NCBI RefSeq assembly: GCF_030380815.1 | Contig: NZ_JAUDUY010000005.1 | Location: 1-64,000 of the forward strand | DNA: 64,000 bases | DNA from: Robiginitalea aurantiaca | GTDB taxonomy: Bacteria > Bacteroidota > Bacteroidia > Flavobacteriales > Flavobacteriaceae | Reading direction: 5' to 3' | Shown here: one piece after another, positions 32,981-42,443 of the stretch | How positions within the stretch are numbered: position 1 is the first letter of the stretch | Layout of the letters: each line of letters begins with the position of its first letter | Made by a program: the position numbers and the translations under genes | Notes under the pieces: generated by a model | Databases searched by the model: none | What the model saw: only the letters and a program-made list of their open reading frames with translations | What the model was told of the DNA's origin: nothing

Positions 32981-33943
32981 ATGAGTCTGTTTAAAAAATT
33001 GTTTTCGTCGGAGAAGAAGGAGAGCCTGGATAAAGGACTTGAAAAGTCCAAGACAAGTTTCTTCAACAAGCTCAGTAAAGCTGTAGTAGGCAAATCCCGG
33101 GTTGACGACGAAGTCCTGGATGAACTGGAAGAGGTTCTGGTAACTTCTGATGTGGGCGTTGAAACGACCTTAAAGGTGATCAGCAGAATCGAGGAACGCG
33201 TTTCCAGGGATAAGTATGTGGGCACGGAAGAATTAGATCGGATTCTCAGGGAAGAGATTGCGGGATTGCTCGCAGAGACCCATACGGGAAATGCTACCGA
33301 GTTCGAACTGCCAGATTCAAAGAAACCCTATGTGATCATGGTCGTTGGGGTCAATGGGGTTGGGAAAACCACCACTATCGGTAAAATGGCTTATCAGTTT
33401 GAAAAGCAGGGAAAGAAGGTTGTTCTTGGGGCAGCCGATACCTTTCGCGCCGCTGCAATTGACCAGTTACAGATTTGGGCTGACCGGGTAGGCGTTCCTT
33501 TGATAAAACAAAAAATGGGCAGCGATCCGGCCTCCGTTGCGTACGACAGCCTGAGCGCTGCAGTCGCCCAGGATGCTGATGTGGTCCTGATCGATACCGC
33601 GGGGAGATTACACAACAAAGTGAATCTGATGAATGAGCTCTCCAAAATAAAACGGGTAATGCAGAAAGTACTGCCCGATGCCCCTCATGAAGTGCTGCTG
33701 GTACTCGATGGGTCTACCGGACAAAATGCCTTTGAACAGGCCAGGCAATTTACAAAGGCTACTGAGGTGACTTCACTGGCGGTGACCAAACTCGATGGGA
33801 CGGCCAAAGGCGGAGTGGTGATTGGTATTTCAGACCAGTTCAGAATACCGGTAAAGTATATCGGGGTGGGGGAAGGAATAGAAGACCTGCAGGTTTTCAA
33901 TAAGTTTGAGTTTGTGGATTCCTTCTTCAGTGCGACTTCATGA
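32981..33943 (+). CDS. ftsY: Signal recognition particle receptor FtsY
   Basis: 320 residues. The N domain is short (about 20-110) and there is no long acidic A domain as in E. coli. The G domain carries GVNGVGKTTTIGK (P-loop), DTFRAAAIDQLQIWADR (I-box region), IDTAGR, TKLDGTAKGG and GVGEGIEDLQVF. The GTPase docks SRP-ribosome complexes to SecYEG. Its last 4 nt overlap the DUF2911 gene start (ATGA), implying coupling. Confidence 0.97.
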   Translation: MSLFKKLFSSEKKESLDKGLEKSKTSFFNKLSKAVVGKSRVDDEVLDELEEVLVTSDVGVETTLKVISRIEERVSRDKYVGTEELDRILREEIAGLLAETHTGNATEFELPDSKKPYVIMVVGVNGVGKTTTIGKMAYQFEKQGKKVVLGAADTFRAAAIDQLQIWADRVGVPLIKQKMGSDPASVAYDSLSAAVAQDADVVLIDTAGRLHNKVNLMNELSKIKRVMQKVLPDAPHEVLLVLDGSTGQNAFEQARQFTKATEVTSLAVTKLDGTAKGGVVIGISDQFRIPVKYIGVGEGIEDLQVFNKFEFVDSFFSATS

Positions 33944-34791
33944 GAATAATCCTTACCCTCGGGTTCTTATGGGCCGGCCTTCTGGTACATGCTCAACTCA
34001 GCCATCCGAAGGCCAGTCCATTTCAGGAAATTATACAGGAGGTAGGCCTCAGCCAGGTCCGCGTTCGGTATTCACGTCCGGCAGTAAAGGGCCGGGAAGT
34101 ATTTGGCAACCTCGTACCCTACGGTCGAATCTGGAGGGTAGGCGCAAATGAATCTACCAAAATTTCACTTTCCCATAACATGACTTTGGGTGGGGAAGCG
34201 GTCCCAGCCGGGACTTATGCGCTCTATGCCTTTCCTGAAGCGTCCGTATGGAACATCGTAATCCATAAGGATACGACCCTATGGGGAGACGGGCGGGATG
34301 CCTATAAGCGCGAAAATGACCTGGTCCGGTTTGCCGTAGCCCCTGAGTCCTGGCCAGAGGTTCAGGAAAATTTTCTTATCACCTTTGATCAGATAACCCA
34401 CAATGGGATGCAGATGCTCCTCATCTGGGACCGGACATGCGTCCGGATTCCCATCGCGGTCAATACCATTTCTCTGATGGATCAACGCATAGAAAAGGCT
34501 CTGGGAAATGAACCTACCCCCCAGACGTATTATGAAGTGGCGCGCTACCTGCAGGAGGAGGGAAGGGACTACCAGCGTGCGCTGGAGTATATTAACAAGT
34601 CCCTGGAAGGAGGGGACACCTACTATTTTTATCGTGTCAAATCCTTAATTTTAGAGGGCCTGGGTGCGTATTCTGAGGCTATAAGGGCTGCGAAACGATC
34701 GGAAGCCCTGGCCGCAGCTGAGGGTAAAGACGAGTTTGTACGAATGAACCAACAAAACATTAAAAAATGGACCGGCTATTTAAAAGAGTGA
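33940..34791 (+). CDS. DUF2911 periplasmic protein with C-terminal TPR-like helices
   Basis: 283 residues. The signal peptide is MRIILTLGFLWAGLLVHAQ. The DUF2911 domain (about 20-170) has RYSRPAVKGREVFGNLVPYG, RVGANESTKI and LIHKDTTLWGDG-like IVIHKDTTLWGDG. The C-terminal about 90 residues form TPR-like helices (YQRALEYINKSLEGGDTYYF). The family is widespread in Bacteroidota and of unknown function. It is coupled to ftsY by a 4-nt overlap and is followed by the amidase gene. Confidence 0.88.
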   Translation: MRIILTLGFLWAGLLVHAQLSHPKASPFQEIIQEVGLSQVRVRYSRPAVKGREVFGNLVPYGRIWRVGANESTKISLSHNMTLGGEAVPAGTYALYAFPEASVWNIVIHKDTTLWGDGRDAYKRENDLVRFAVAPESWPEVQENFLITFDQITHNGMQMLLIWDRTCVRIPIAVNTISLMDQRIEKALGNEPTPQTYYEVARYLQEEGRDYQRALEYINKSLEGGDTYYFYRVKSLILEGLGAYSEAIRAAKRSEALAAAEGKDEFVRMNQQNIKKWTGYLKE

Positions 34792-34799
34792 ATTTACAC

Positions 34800-36569
34800 A
34801 TGACAGGGGCGCGTATCCTGCTTCTGGCGATAACGCTTTCCTTTTCTGCCTGCAATCAATTCTCAAAAAAGTCAGACTCCGGCACGGAAGAAGAAATCGT
34901 GACCGAAGAGGTTTCAACAGATACTCCTGCGGCTGAGGAGGATACAACACAGGACGCAGTACCCTCTGAGGGCATGCTGTGGACCCGATACGACGAATCC
35001 GGGGAGTTAGAGGCAAATGCGGAGCACCCTATTGCACGTATGCGTTATAAACTTATACAGTCCAAAGTGCTGGACAAAAATGAGGTGTTTATGCCCCTGT
35101 ATCCCGAGGTGGGCAAAATGGCTCAAACCGAGTATGAACGCCTGAAGCCCCAGATCATGGGCCGTACAATTCCCGAGGTCCAATCCGCTGTAAAAAGTGG
35201 GGCATTTTCATATGAAGACCTTACGCGATTTTTCCTTTACCGAATCTATGCTTTCGAACTCGATAATCGCACAACATTAAATACGATAATTGCCCTGAAT
35301 GCAGATGTGATTCGGGAGGCAAAGCGAAAGGATTCTGCCCTAAAGGCCTCCCCGGGGATGGAACGCCACCCGATATTCGGCATGCCTATCCTGCTAAAGG
35401 ACAATATCAACACCGCCGGGATGCATACCACAGCAGGTGCTATAGCGCTTATGAACAACCAAACAGACGACGCTTATATCGTTGAACGTTTAAAGGAGCG
35501 GGGGGCTTTAATACTCGGTAAGGTCAACCTGAGTGAATGGGCATATTATATGTGTAGCGGCTGCCCTGTCGGCTATAGTGCAGTGGGCGGACAGACCCTG
35601 AACCCTTATGGGCGGAGGGCATTTGAAACCGGGGGTTCAAGTTCGGGAAGTGGGACCGCAATGGCAGCAGGCTATGCCATGGGTGCCGTAGGTACTGAAA
35701 CTTCGGGCTCGATCCTCTCACCATCCAGTCAGAATTCCATAGTAGGTTTAAAACCGAAGGTAGGTATGCTGAGCCGCAATGGAATTGTCCCCATCTCAAG
35801 TACACTGGATACCCCTGGTCCGATGACGCGTTCAGTGACCGATGCGGCCATCCTTATGGATGCCATGCTCGGATACGATATCCTGGATCCCGTTGCCTTT
35901 AACGTGAATTGGGGAGCGGATTGGTATCTGAAACCCACACCAAACGCCATAGGTGGATTGCGACTGGGCGTATTTGAATCCTTAATGGAATCTGATCAAC
36001 TTTACCGCAGTACCGTTGAAAACCTTAAAAAAGCCGGGGCCAAAATCATTCCATTTAAGGCTCCGGAAGTTGAACGGGAAGGATTTCTTACCCTGTTAAA
36101 CCTGGATATGAGAAAGGATTTGCCCGAGTACCTCAATACCCAGATACGGGATACCACTGAGGTAACGGTACGTTCAGTGGCAGATGTCGTGGCCTTCAAT
36201 AATGCAGATCCTGAATTGAGGATCCCCTATGGGCAGAAGTTACTTGAAGGGATCGTGGCGGATACAACTTCAGAAGAAGCATTTCTAAAAATCAGGAAGG
36301 CACTTTTGGACGGGGGCCGTCAGTTTTTTGACGAACCCTGGGAAGCCCATCAGTTAGACGGTATTCTTTCTGTAAATAACCTCCATGCAGGTTATGCTGC
36401 TACCGCAAGAAACCCTGCACTTACAATTCCAATGGGTTACAGGGAAAGCGGAGAACCCGCAGGACTTACCATCATCGTAAGGGGGTTTCAAGTACCCCTT
36501 GCTTTTCAGCTTGCCTATGCTATTGAAGCGATTCAGCCGGCACGCAAGGCGCCTGAAGGATATGAATAA
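34800..36569 (+). CDS. Amidase-signature lipoprotein
   Basis: 589 residues from the ATG at 34800. The N-terminus MTGARILLLAITLSFSAC is a lipoprotein signal (acylated Cys in LSFSAC); in-frame starts at 34767 and 34788 would lengthen it and overlap or touch the preceding gene. After an acidic, low-complexity linker the amidase signature follows: the catalytic Lys in PILLKDNIN, cis-Ser and nucleophile in GGSSSGSGTA and GTETSGSI. Hydrolyses an amide such as a side-chain amide; substrate unknown. As a lipoprotein it is probably on the outer membrane or periplasmic face. Confidence 0.9.
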   Translation: MTGARILLLAITLSFSACNQFSKKSDSGTEEEIVTEEVSTDTPAAEEDTTQDAVPSEGMLWTRYDESGELEANAEHPIARMRYKLIQSKVLDKNEVFMPLYPEVGKMAQTEYERLKPQIMGRTIPEVQSAVKSGAFSYEDLTRFFLYRIYAFELDNRTTLNTIIALNADVIREAKRKDSALKASPGMERHPIFGMPILLKDNINTAGMHTTAGAIALMNNQTDDAYIVERLKERGALILGKVNLSEWAYYMCSGCPVGYSAVGGQTLNPYGRRAFETGGSSSGSGTAMAAGYAMGAVGTETSGSILSPSSQNSIVGLKPKVGMLSRNGIVPISSTLDTPGPMTRSVTDAAILMDAMLGYDILDPVAFNVNWGADWYLKPTPNAIGGLRLGVFESLMESDQLYRSTVENLKKAGAKIIPFKAPEVEREGFLTLLNLDMRKDLPEYLNTQIRDTTEVTVRSVADVVAFNNADPELRIPYGQKLLEGIVADTTSEEAFLKIRKALLDGGRQFFDEPWEAHQLDGILSVNNLHAGYAATARNPALTIPMGYRESGEPAGLTIIVRGFQVPLAFQLAYAIEAIQPARKAPEGYE

Positions 36570-36589
36570 TCATTGATTCAGGGCGTTTT

Positions 36590-37723
36590 TTACAGGCCGA
36601 TCATATCGGAAATACGTTCCCAAAGGGCACTGTCAAAACTCGATGGTCCCAGAAGCGCATCCCCGGTATCGTTTCCCATCCGAACAATCACGAGATTTTG
36701 GGAGGGGACGATATAGAGTTTTTGATCGTTTTTACCCAGTCCGGCCACCAGGTCACCCGGGGCCGAAGGAATCAATTCCCCAGGGAAAACTACCTGGCTG
36801 CCCGGGGCCATAAAGCGATCCTGACCGTTTAACCACCAGAGATACCCATACGCCTGGTTAAATGATTGGGAAGGGCGGAGCATATCCCTGTAATAGTTCA
36901 TATCTGTGAGGACGGGTTCGGAATCCCATTTCCCCTGCCCAAGGATAAGGAGGCCAAACCGGGCCATGGCGCGTGCACTACTGTAGTACACGTTGTTGCC
37001 TTGGCCCTGGGCGAGCCAGAATCCATCCATCCCTATCCGGTTTCGCAGGCGACTGTTGAAATAGGTGTTAAAATCTTCAGATACGGCATTCGAGATTACG
37101 GATTGCAGCATGGTATAGGGGCCGTTGTGGTAGGCCCATCGCGTCCCGGCGTCTGCAGTAAACTGCAGGCAATTCGGCGTGGTACACTCAAAGATGTTTT
37201 CATCCAGGCCGGAGGTCATGCGGAGTTGGTCTATAATTCGGATTTTTTGTTCTTTCTCTGCTAGGGCAGAGGTCCAACCCTGGCCCAGATGGTCTGAAGT
37301 GCGGTCATCAACTGAAAGCTTGCCCTCAGCAGCTGCAATACCAATCAAAAAGGAAGTCAGGGTTTTACCGGCCGAGGCCCAGTACCAAAGACTCTCCTTG
37401 GTAGTGGTTCCAAAATAGGATTCCATAGCAATTTTACCGTCTTTCAGGATGAGAAAGGATTGTGTTCCTTCGGCTTCCAGAAAGGCATTCAGATCCGTGG
37501 CGGCTGCCGTGTCCCAGTTCAGGCTTTCTAAAGAAACGGTTTCCCATGCCTTACTGGCGGAAATGGGCGGATAGTAAAGATCCTGGGACTGGTCCGGGGT
37601 ATTTTCGGGATCAGTCTCAGATTCGGTTTCAGATTTGGTACAGGTAGCCAGAATAAAAACCAGTAAAAAGCTCCCTATAATCTTAAATGACGATTTGGAT
37701 ATGAATGTTGATGCCCATTTCAT
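36590..37723 (-). CDS. Serine hydrolase of the beta-lactamase / penicillin-binding protein family
   Basis: 377 residues with a lipoprotein signal (FIL ATC, acylated Cys about 28) and an acidic spacer (SETESETDPENTPDQ). The class C-like active-site Ser lies in WASAGKT (SxxK), followed by YHNGPY (YxN). Members include D-aminopeptidases, esterases and unknown hydrolases; beta-lactamase activity is possible but not indicated. It converges with the amidase gene and is divergent from rimO. Confidence 0.88.
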   Translation of the reverse strand: MKWASTFISKSSFKIIGSFLLVFILATCTKSETESETDPENTPDQSQDLYYPPISASKAWETVSLESLNWDTAAATDLNAFLEAEGTQSFLILKDGKIAMESYFGTTTKESLWYWASAGKTLTSFLIGIAAAEGKLSVDDRTSDHLGQGWTSALAEKEQKIRIIDQLRMTSGLDENIFECTTPNCLQFTADAGTRWAYHNGPYTMLQSVISNAVSEDFNTYFNSRLRNRIGMDGFWLAQGQGNNVYYSSARAMARFGLLILGQGKWDSEPVLTDMNYYRDMLRPSQSFNQAYGYLWWLNGQDRFMAPGSQVVFPGELIPSAPGDLVAGLGKNDQKLYIVPSQNLVIVRMGNDTGDALLGPSSFDSALWERISDMIGL

Positions 37724-37785
37724 AGTCGTAAAACGTAAAAACCGGATATTTCTTTCAAAAAACTCGACAAAACGAGGGTATATCG

Positions 37786-37793
37786 TATTTTTG
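37786..37793 (+). promoter_or_regulatory. Bacteroidota -7 promoter element for rimO
   Basis: TATTTTTG matches TAnnTTTG and ends 16 nt before the ATG of rimO. No exact -33 TTTG seen. Confidence 0.5.
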
Positions 37794-37809
37794 CGGCCTA
37801 TAAAATCCT

Positions 37810-39132
37810 ATGAGAACCAAAACACGTACCAAGAACCGCATAAACGTCATTACGCTGGGATGTTCAAAGAATCTGTACGATTCAGAGGTGTTGATGGGAC
37901 AGTTACGAGCAAACCAGAAAGAAGTTGTACATGAAGAAGATGGCAATATCGTGGTTATCAATACGTGTGGGTTTATCGCCAATGCCAAGGAGGAAAGTGT
38001 CAATACAATTCTGGAGCAGGTACGTGAAAAGGAGGCGGGTCGCGTGGATAAGGTCTTTGTCACTGGCTGCTTGAGCGAGCGTTATAAGCCTGATCTCGAA
38101 AAGGAAATACCCAATGTGGACGCCTATTTTGGTACCCGGGACCTCCCGAGGCTCTTAAAGGCCCTTGGTGCGGATTACAAACACGAGCTCGTGGGGGAAC
38201 GTTTGACCACTACTCCTTCCAATTACGCCTATCTCAAGATTGCCGAAGGATGTGATCGTCCGTGTTCTTTTTGTGCGATTCCCCTTATGCGGGGTGCGCA
38301 CAGGAGCACGCCTGTCGAATCCCTTGTTGATCAGGCACATTCTCTGGCGGCAAAAGGAGTTCGTGAACTCATATTAATTGCCCAGGACCTGACGTATTAC
38401 GGCCTGGATATTTATAAAAAAAGGGCGCTGGCCGACCTTCTCAGGGCGTTATGCGGGGTGGAGGGAATCGATTGGATTCGACTGCATTATGCTTTCCCCA
38501 CGGGTTTTCCCATGGACGTACTCGATGTGATGCGGCAGGAGCCAAAAATTTGTAATTATATAGACATTCCCTTGCAGCATATTTCAGACCCTATTCTCAA
38601 AAGTATGAGAAGAGGGACGACACATACCAAAACAAATGCCTTATTGGAATCCTTCCGAAAGGAAGTTCCCGGGATTGCCATACGGACCACCCTTATTGTT
38701 GGATACCCGGGTGAAACCGAGGCGGATTTTGAGCTTCTCAAGGAGTGGGTCCGTTCCCAGAGATTTGAGCGACTCGGTTGTTTTACCTATTCTCATGAGG
38801 AACAAACCCATGCTTTTGCGCTCGAAGACAATGTACCCGAAGCCCTTAAGCAGGAACGGGCAAATGAAATCATGGAGATTCAATCCCAGATTTCATGGGA
38901 AGCCAATCAGGAAAGAATCGGTGGGGTGTACAGATGTATGATCGATAGGGTAGAGGGTGGCTATTTTGTTGGACGCACAGAATTCGACTCTCCAGATGTG
39001 GACAATGAGGTTCTTGTGGATGCTTCCAAATGGTATCTTCGTCTTGGGGAGTTTGCGGAACTTAGGATCACCGGAGCCTCTGATTTTGACTTGTATGCAG
39101 AGCCGGTTGAACCAACCCAGCCTATGTCTTAG
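37810..39132 (+). CDS. rimO: Ribosomal protein S12 methylthiotransferase RimO
   Basis: 440 residues. RimO adds a methylthio group to an Asp of ribosomal protein S12. The N-terminal UPF0004 domain supplies C18, C53 and C87 (LGCSKN, NTCGF, TGCLS) for one 4Fe-4S cluster. The radical-SAM domain has C148/C152/C155 (GCDRPCSFC). The C-terminal TRAM domain (about 375-435) binds the substrate. LGCSKNLYDSE and IPLMRGAHRSTP fit RimO better than MiaB, whose motifs are LGCQMN and VPYTRGRE-like. Confidence 0.95.
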   Translation: MRTKTRTKNRINVITLGCSKNLYDSEVLMGQLRANQKEVVHEEDGNIVVINTCGFIANAKEESVNTILEQVREKEAGRVDKVFVTGCLSERYKPDLEKEIPNVDAYFGTRDLPRLLKALGADYKHELVGERLTTTPSNYAYLKIAEGCDRPCSFCAIPLMRGAHRSTPVESLVDQAHSLAAKGVRELILIAQDLTYYGLDIYKKRALADLLRALCGVEGIDWIRLHYAFPTGFPMDVLDVMRQEPKICNYIDIPLQHISDPILKSMRRGTTHTKTNALLESFRKEVPGIAIRTTLIVGYPGETEADFELLKEWVRSQRFERLGCFTYSHEEQTHAFALEDNVPEALKQERANEIMEIQSQISWEANQERIGGVYRCMIDRVEGGYFVGRTEFDSPDVDNEVLVDASKWYLRLGEFAELRITGASDFDLYAEPVEPTQPMS

Positions 39133-39140
39133 GCAGGGGT

Positions 39141-41597
39141 TCAATCAGTGTTTTCCGAAGCTTCCGAATTGGATTCATCCGGACTTTTTTCATCATTATT
39201 AAGGCTATTCCTAAGAATATTGAGCTTTTTCAGCTTTGCATTCCAGTTCTCCAGACCTTTTTTCTTCTTTTCAAGGTTTTGGAGTACTTCCTTTACCAGC
39301 GGATTATCCTCTGAAGGCTCCGAGAAAAAGTTGAGGTTGTTTTCCAATTGCCGGATTTCACCTTTGACTTCTTCAATCTTCTTACGCACGAACTGCCGTT
39401 CCTGGGCAATGGCTCGGGAATCCTCCTCTTTGGCCAAATCCGCAATCCGATCCCCGTATTTCAGGATTTCTGCTTCTTGTTTGCCCACATCCAGTTTTCT
39501 GAACAGGGCATCCAGAATCTTGTTAAATTTAGAAGTGATGTGTTTCCGGTTACGTGGAACATGACCAACAGCCTTCCATTTACCGATGTAATCCTGGAGG
39601 GTTTTCAGGTCTTTTTCCCGATTACCTTCCAGTTGGAAACCACGCAACTCGTCAAGGAGTTTCGATTTGAGCTCCAGGTTCTTTTTTTCTTCTGCAAAGG
39701 CACTGTTTTTATTGCTGTGCAGGCGATCAAAATAGTGGTTGCAGGCCGTCTTAAATTCTTTCCAAATCGCATCTGAATATTTCCTGGGAACGTGTCCGAT
39801 TTCTTTCCATTCCCTTTGGATTTTTTTCATCTCTGAGGTTGCCGTATCCCAGTCTTCGCTATCCTTAAGGGCTATGGCCTGTTTGAGCAGTGCTCTTTTC
39901 AGATCCAGGTTTTCCTGTTGTTCTTTTTTGAGTGTTTTGTAGAAGGCATTCTTACTGCGGTTAAAATTACGGACAGCACCCTTAAAAGATGCCCAGGTAG
40001 CTTCATTATCCTTTTGGGGGACCTTACCCGCTTTAAAGAACTGATCCCGAAGGGTTTCAATTTCCCGAATTTGTTTTTGAATGCCTTTATGATTTTTGGC
40101 AACCGTGTTGCTTACTTCTTCAATTCGGGCAATGATTTTCTGTTTTTCCTCCAGATTGCCCTCATAGCGTTTGTCGAGTTCCTGAAAATGTCTTTGCCGG
40201 CGTTCGTGCATTTTACGTGTTGCCTCGCTAAACTTTTCCCAAATGGCCTCCCGATGTTCCTTGGCTACCGGACCAATGTCCTCTTTCCAGATTTTGTGAA
40301 GGATCTGTAATTCCCGGAAAGCTTTGTTGATATCTTCTTCCTGCAGCAATGCCTCAGCACGGGCACTCAGTTTTTCTTTTTCCTCCAGGTTGTACTTAAA
40401 ATCGAGATCCCTGAGTTCCCGGTTCAGGGAGAGAAAATCATAGAAAATCTCCAGGTGATGTTGGTATGTGCGCCAGACATCATTGTAATTGGCCCGGGGC
40501 ACCGGCCCCGCTTTTTTCCAGCGTTCCTGAATTTCTTTGAAACTCTTGTAGGTGGAATTCATGTCCTCTTCAACATTTACCAGCCCTTTTAAATCCTCGA
40601 TAATGATGAGTCGCTCCTGAAGGTTTTCATCGAGTTGTTTCTCCAGATTCTTGTAGTACTGCGACCGCTTCTCCCGATACTCTGAATACAGTTCGTTAAA
40701 CTGCCTTTTGGTAACGGAGTTGTAACTAAAATCGGAATCTTCCCCACCCCGGCCGATGAACTCTTCCTTTTTCTCCTCAATAAAGGCCTGAAACTTCTGG
40801 TTGAATTCCCGGCGGATTGCTTCCACATGTCGGCGGATAGACTGTACTTTTTCGGCCCGTAACAAGCGCTGCAATTCTCCCACGAGATTTTCCATGGAAA
40901 GCGAATGGTAGTCCAAAAATGGGATGTGATGTCTGCGTTGGTTTTCCGTATCCTCGGCATCCTCGGCAATGGTTTTATCTATGTCGGCTTCTTCTGCGTC
41001 GTCATCCGGATCTTCATTGGAATCTGTATCCGGGTCTTCTGATGACTCAACTGTTTTTTCGGGCTGAAGCTCAACCTGAGCGGGCGATGCAGCATCGGCA
41101 GATTCATCCTCCGGTTCAAGGACAGCAGGTGCCTTCTTTCCGGAAGTGGTTTCGATTTTGTTTTGAGTCGCATCAGCGGTATCTGCGTCCTCATTTTTAT
41201 CGGAAGTCTTCTGTGGGTTTTCAGCCGTGCCGTTGACTTCATTTTCATCCGAAGTCTTCTGTGGGTTTTCAGCCGTGCCGTTGACTTCATTTTCATCCGA
41301 AGTCTTTTGGGGTATGGGAACCGACTCTGCAAGTGCTCCGGCAGCGTCCTCCGCCTGGGCACTTGAATCCTCCACGGTTTCACTGTTAGGGACTTCTTTC
41401 AGTGCATCCGGACTAGCCTGCTCCGATTGGGCCGGGGATTGCTCTTGCGGTTCGTTTTCCGGTTTCACATGGCCGGTATCCACAATAACCTCTGTGCGCT
41501 CGTCAGGTTCGGTGCTCGAGTTTCTTTTAGGTGTTTCTGTTGGTACTTTCCCCCCTGCAGGTTTTTTCTGCAGTTCATTGTTATCCGCTTCAGACAT
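39141..41597 (-). CDS. DUF349 repeat protein with long acidic N-terminus
   Basis: 818 residues from the ATG at 41597. The first about 230 residues are very acidic and disordered, rich in Glu, Asp, Ser, Ala and Pro, and include an exact duplication of a 16-residue unit (PQKTSDENEVNGTAEN). The rest is helical and coiled coil with about five DUF349 units, each with a WKxxGxVPR-like core (RWKKAGPVPRANYNDVW; REWKEIGHVPRKYSDAIW; GKWKAVGHVPRNRKH). The family occurs in Bacteroidota and Actinobacteria with no known biochemical role. It converges with rimO and lies downstream of aroE. Confidence 0.88.
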   Translation of the reverse strand: MSEADNNELQKKPAGGKVPTETPKRNSSTEPDERTEVIVDTGHVKPENEPQEQSPAQSEQASPDALKEVPNSETVEDSSAQAEDAAGALAESVPIPQKTSDENEVNGTAENPQKTSDENEVNGTAENPQKTSDKNEDADTADATQNKIETTSGKKAPAVLEPEDESADAASPAQVELQPEKTVESSEDPDTDSNEDPDDDAEEADIDKTIAEDAEDTENQRRHHIPFLDYHSLSMENLVGELQRLLRAEKVQSIRRHVEAIRREFNQKFQAFIEEKKEEFIGRGGEDSDFSYNSVTKRQFNELYSEYREKRSQYYKNLEKQLDENLQERLIIIEDLKGLVNVEEDMNSTYKSFKEIQERWKKAGPVPRANYNDVWRTYQHHLEIFYDFLSLNRELRDLDFKYNLEEKEKLSARAEALLQEEDINKAFRELQILHKIWKEDIGPVAKEHREAIWEKFSEATRKMHERRQRHFQELDKRYEGNLEEKQKIIARIEEVSNTVAKNHKGIQKQIREIETLRDQFFKAGKVPQKDNEATWASFKGAVRNFNRSKNAFYKTLKKEQQENLDLKRALLKQAIALKDSEDWDTATSEMKKIQREWKEIGHVPRKYSDAIWKEFKTACNHYFDRLHSNKNSAFAEEKKNLELKSKLLDELRGFQLEGNREKDLKTLQDYIGKWKAVGHVPRNRKHITSKFNKILDALFRKLDVGKQEAEILKYGDRIADLAKEEDSRAIAQERQFVRKKIEEVKGEIRQLENNLNFFSEPSEDNPLVKEVLQNLEKKKKGLENWNAKLKKLNILRNSLNNDEKSPDESNSEASENTD
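41203..41298. repeat. 48-bp tandem duplication in the DUF349 gene
   Basis: Two identical 48-bp units (41203-41250 and 41251-41298), with a third degenerate copy starting at 41299, encode the repeated 16-residue acidic unit PQKTSDENEVNGTAEN. Perfect identity points to a recent in-frame duplication of the disordered N-terminal region. Confidence 0.92.
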
Positions 41598-41660
41598 TGC
41601 TGTAAATTTTCGGAATCCTTCGTTCTCCTTTTCCAAGATACTAACATGTAGGCTCACCAC

Positions 41661-41690
41661 AAAAGGTATCTCAATTCTTTTTTCCCAAAT
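41661..41690 (-). promoter_or_regulatory. Near-consensus promoter of the DUF349 gene
   Basis: On the minus strand TTTG (41690-41687) is followed after 17 nt by TACCTTTTG (41669-41661), a TA-N3-TTTG variant with one extra base in the spacer. Predicted leader about 60 nt. Confidence 0.35.
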
Positions 41691-41696
41691 TCGGAT

Positions 41697-42443
41697 TTAG
41701 GGTAAATCCGTGGGCTCGGTATTCCAGATTTCCCAGGAAGCCTCTGCCTGCAAATGGAGCATTTCCAGACCATTTTTTACACGGCATCCGGCCTTACTTC
41801 CCTTCTTTAAAAAGGCGGTTTTCTCAGGGTTGTAAATGAGGTCGTAAAGCAGGTGGGTTGTATTCAGGGCATCGTAGGGTATAGGGGGCGCCTCATCCAC
41901 CCGTGGGTACGTCCCACAAGGGGTGCAGTTGATAATTAGCTGATAGTCGTTAAGGATGGTTTGGTTGAGATCTGCATAGCCGAGCGCACCGTCCTTGGCG
42001 GACCTGGAAACAAATCGAAACCGAATCCCAAGTTTGGTCAGTCCATAGGCAACGGCCTTAGAAGCTCCTCCGGTTCCCAGGATTAGGGCAGCAGTATCCT
42101 CAGGATAGAGCATGGGTGAAAGGGACCTGGTAAATCCGATTACATCCGTATTGTATCCCACGAGTCCTTTCCTTGTGAACCGAATCGTATTTACAGCCCC
42201 AATTTCTGCGGCGTCCGGGTCCAGGCGGTCCATGAACGAACAAATGGCGGTTTTGTAGGGGATTGTAACATTGAGTCCGCACAGATCCGGCTGGGACAAA
42301 ATCTCTGAAAATCCGGAAATTTCGGGAAGGTCAAATATTTCATACGAACACTCCTTCAGGCCCAGGGATTCAAATTTTGCACTGAAGTATCCTGGAGAAA
42401 AAGAATAGGAGATGTCTTTGCCTATGAGCCCGAACCTACGCAT
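41697..42443 (-). CDS. aroE: Shikimate dehydrogenase
   Basis: 248 residues. Reduces 3-dehydroshikimate with NADPH in the aromatic amino acid pathway. GLIGKDISYSFSPGYFSAKF is the shikimate-binding start, NVTIPYK holds the catalytic Lys, GYNTDVIGF the Asp of the active site and GTGGASKAV the NADP-binding loop. INCTPCGTYP and KNGLEMLHLQA complete the family. It overlaps the DUF368 gene upstream by 8 nt. Confidence 0.95.
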   Translation of the reverse strand: MRRFGLIGKDISYSFSPGYFSAKFESLGLKECSYEIFDLPEISGFSEILSQPDLCGLNVTIPYKTAICSFMDRLDPDAAEIGAVNTIRFTRKGLVGYNTDVIGFTRSLSPMLYPEDTAALILGTGGASKAVAYGLTKLGIRFRFVSRSAKDGALGYADLNQTILNDYQLIINCTPCGTYPRVDEAPPIPYDALNTTHLLYDLIYNPEKTAFLKKGSKAGCRVKNGLEMLHLQAEASWEIWNTEPTDLP

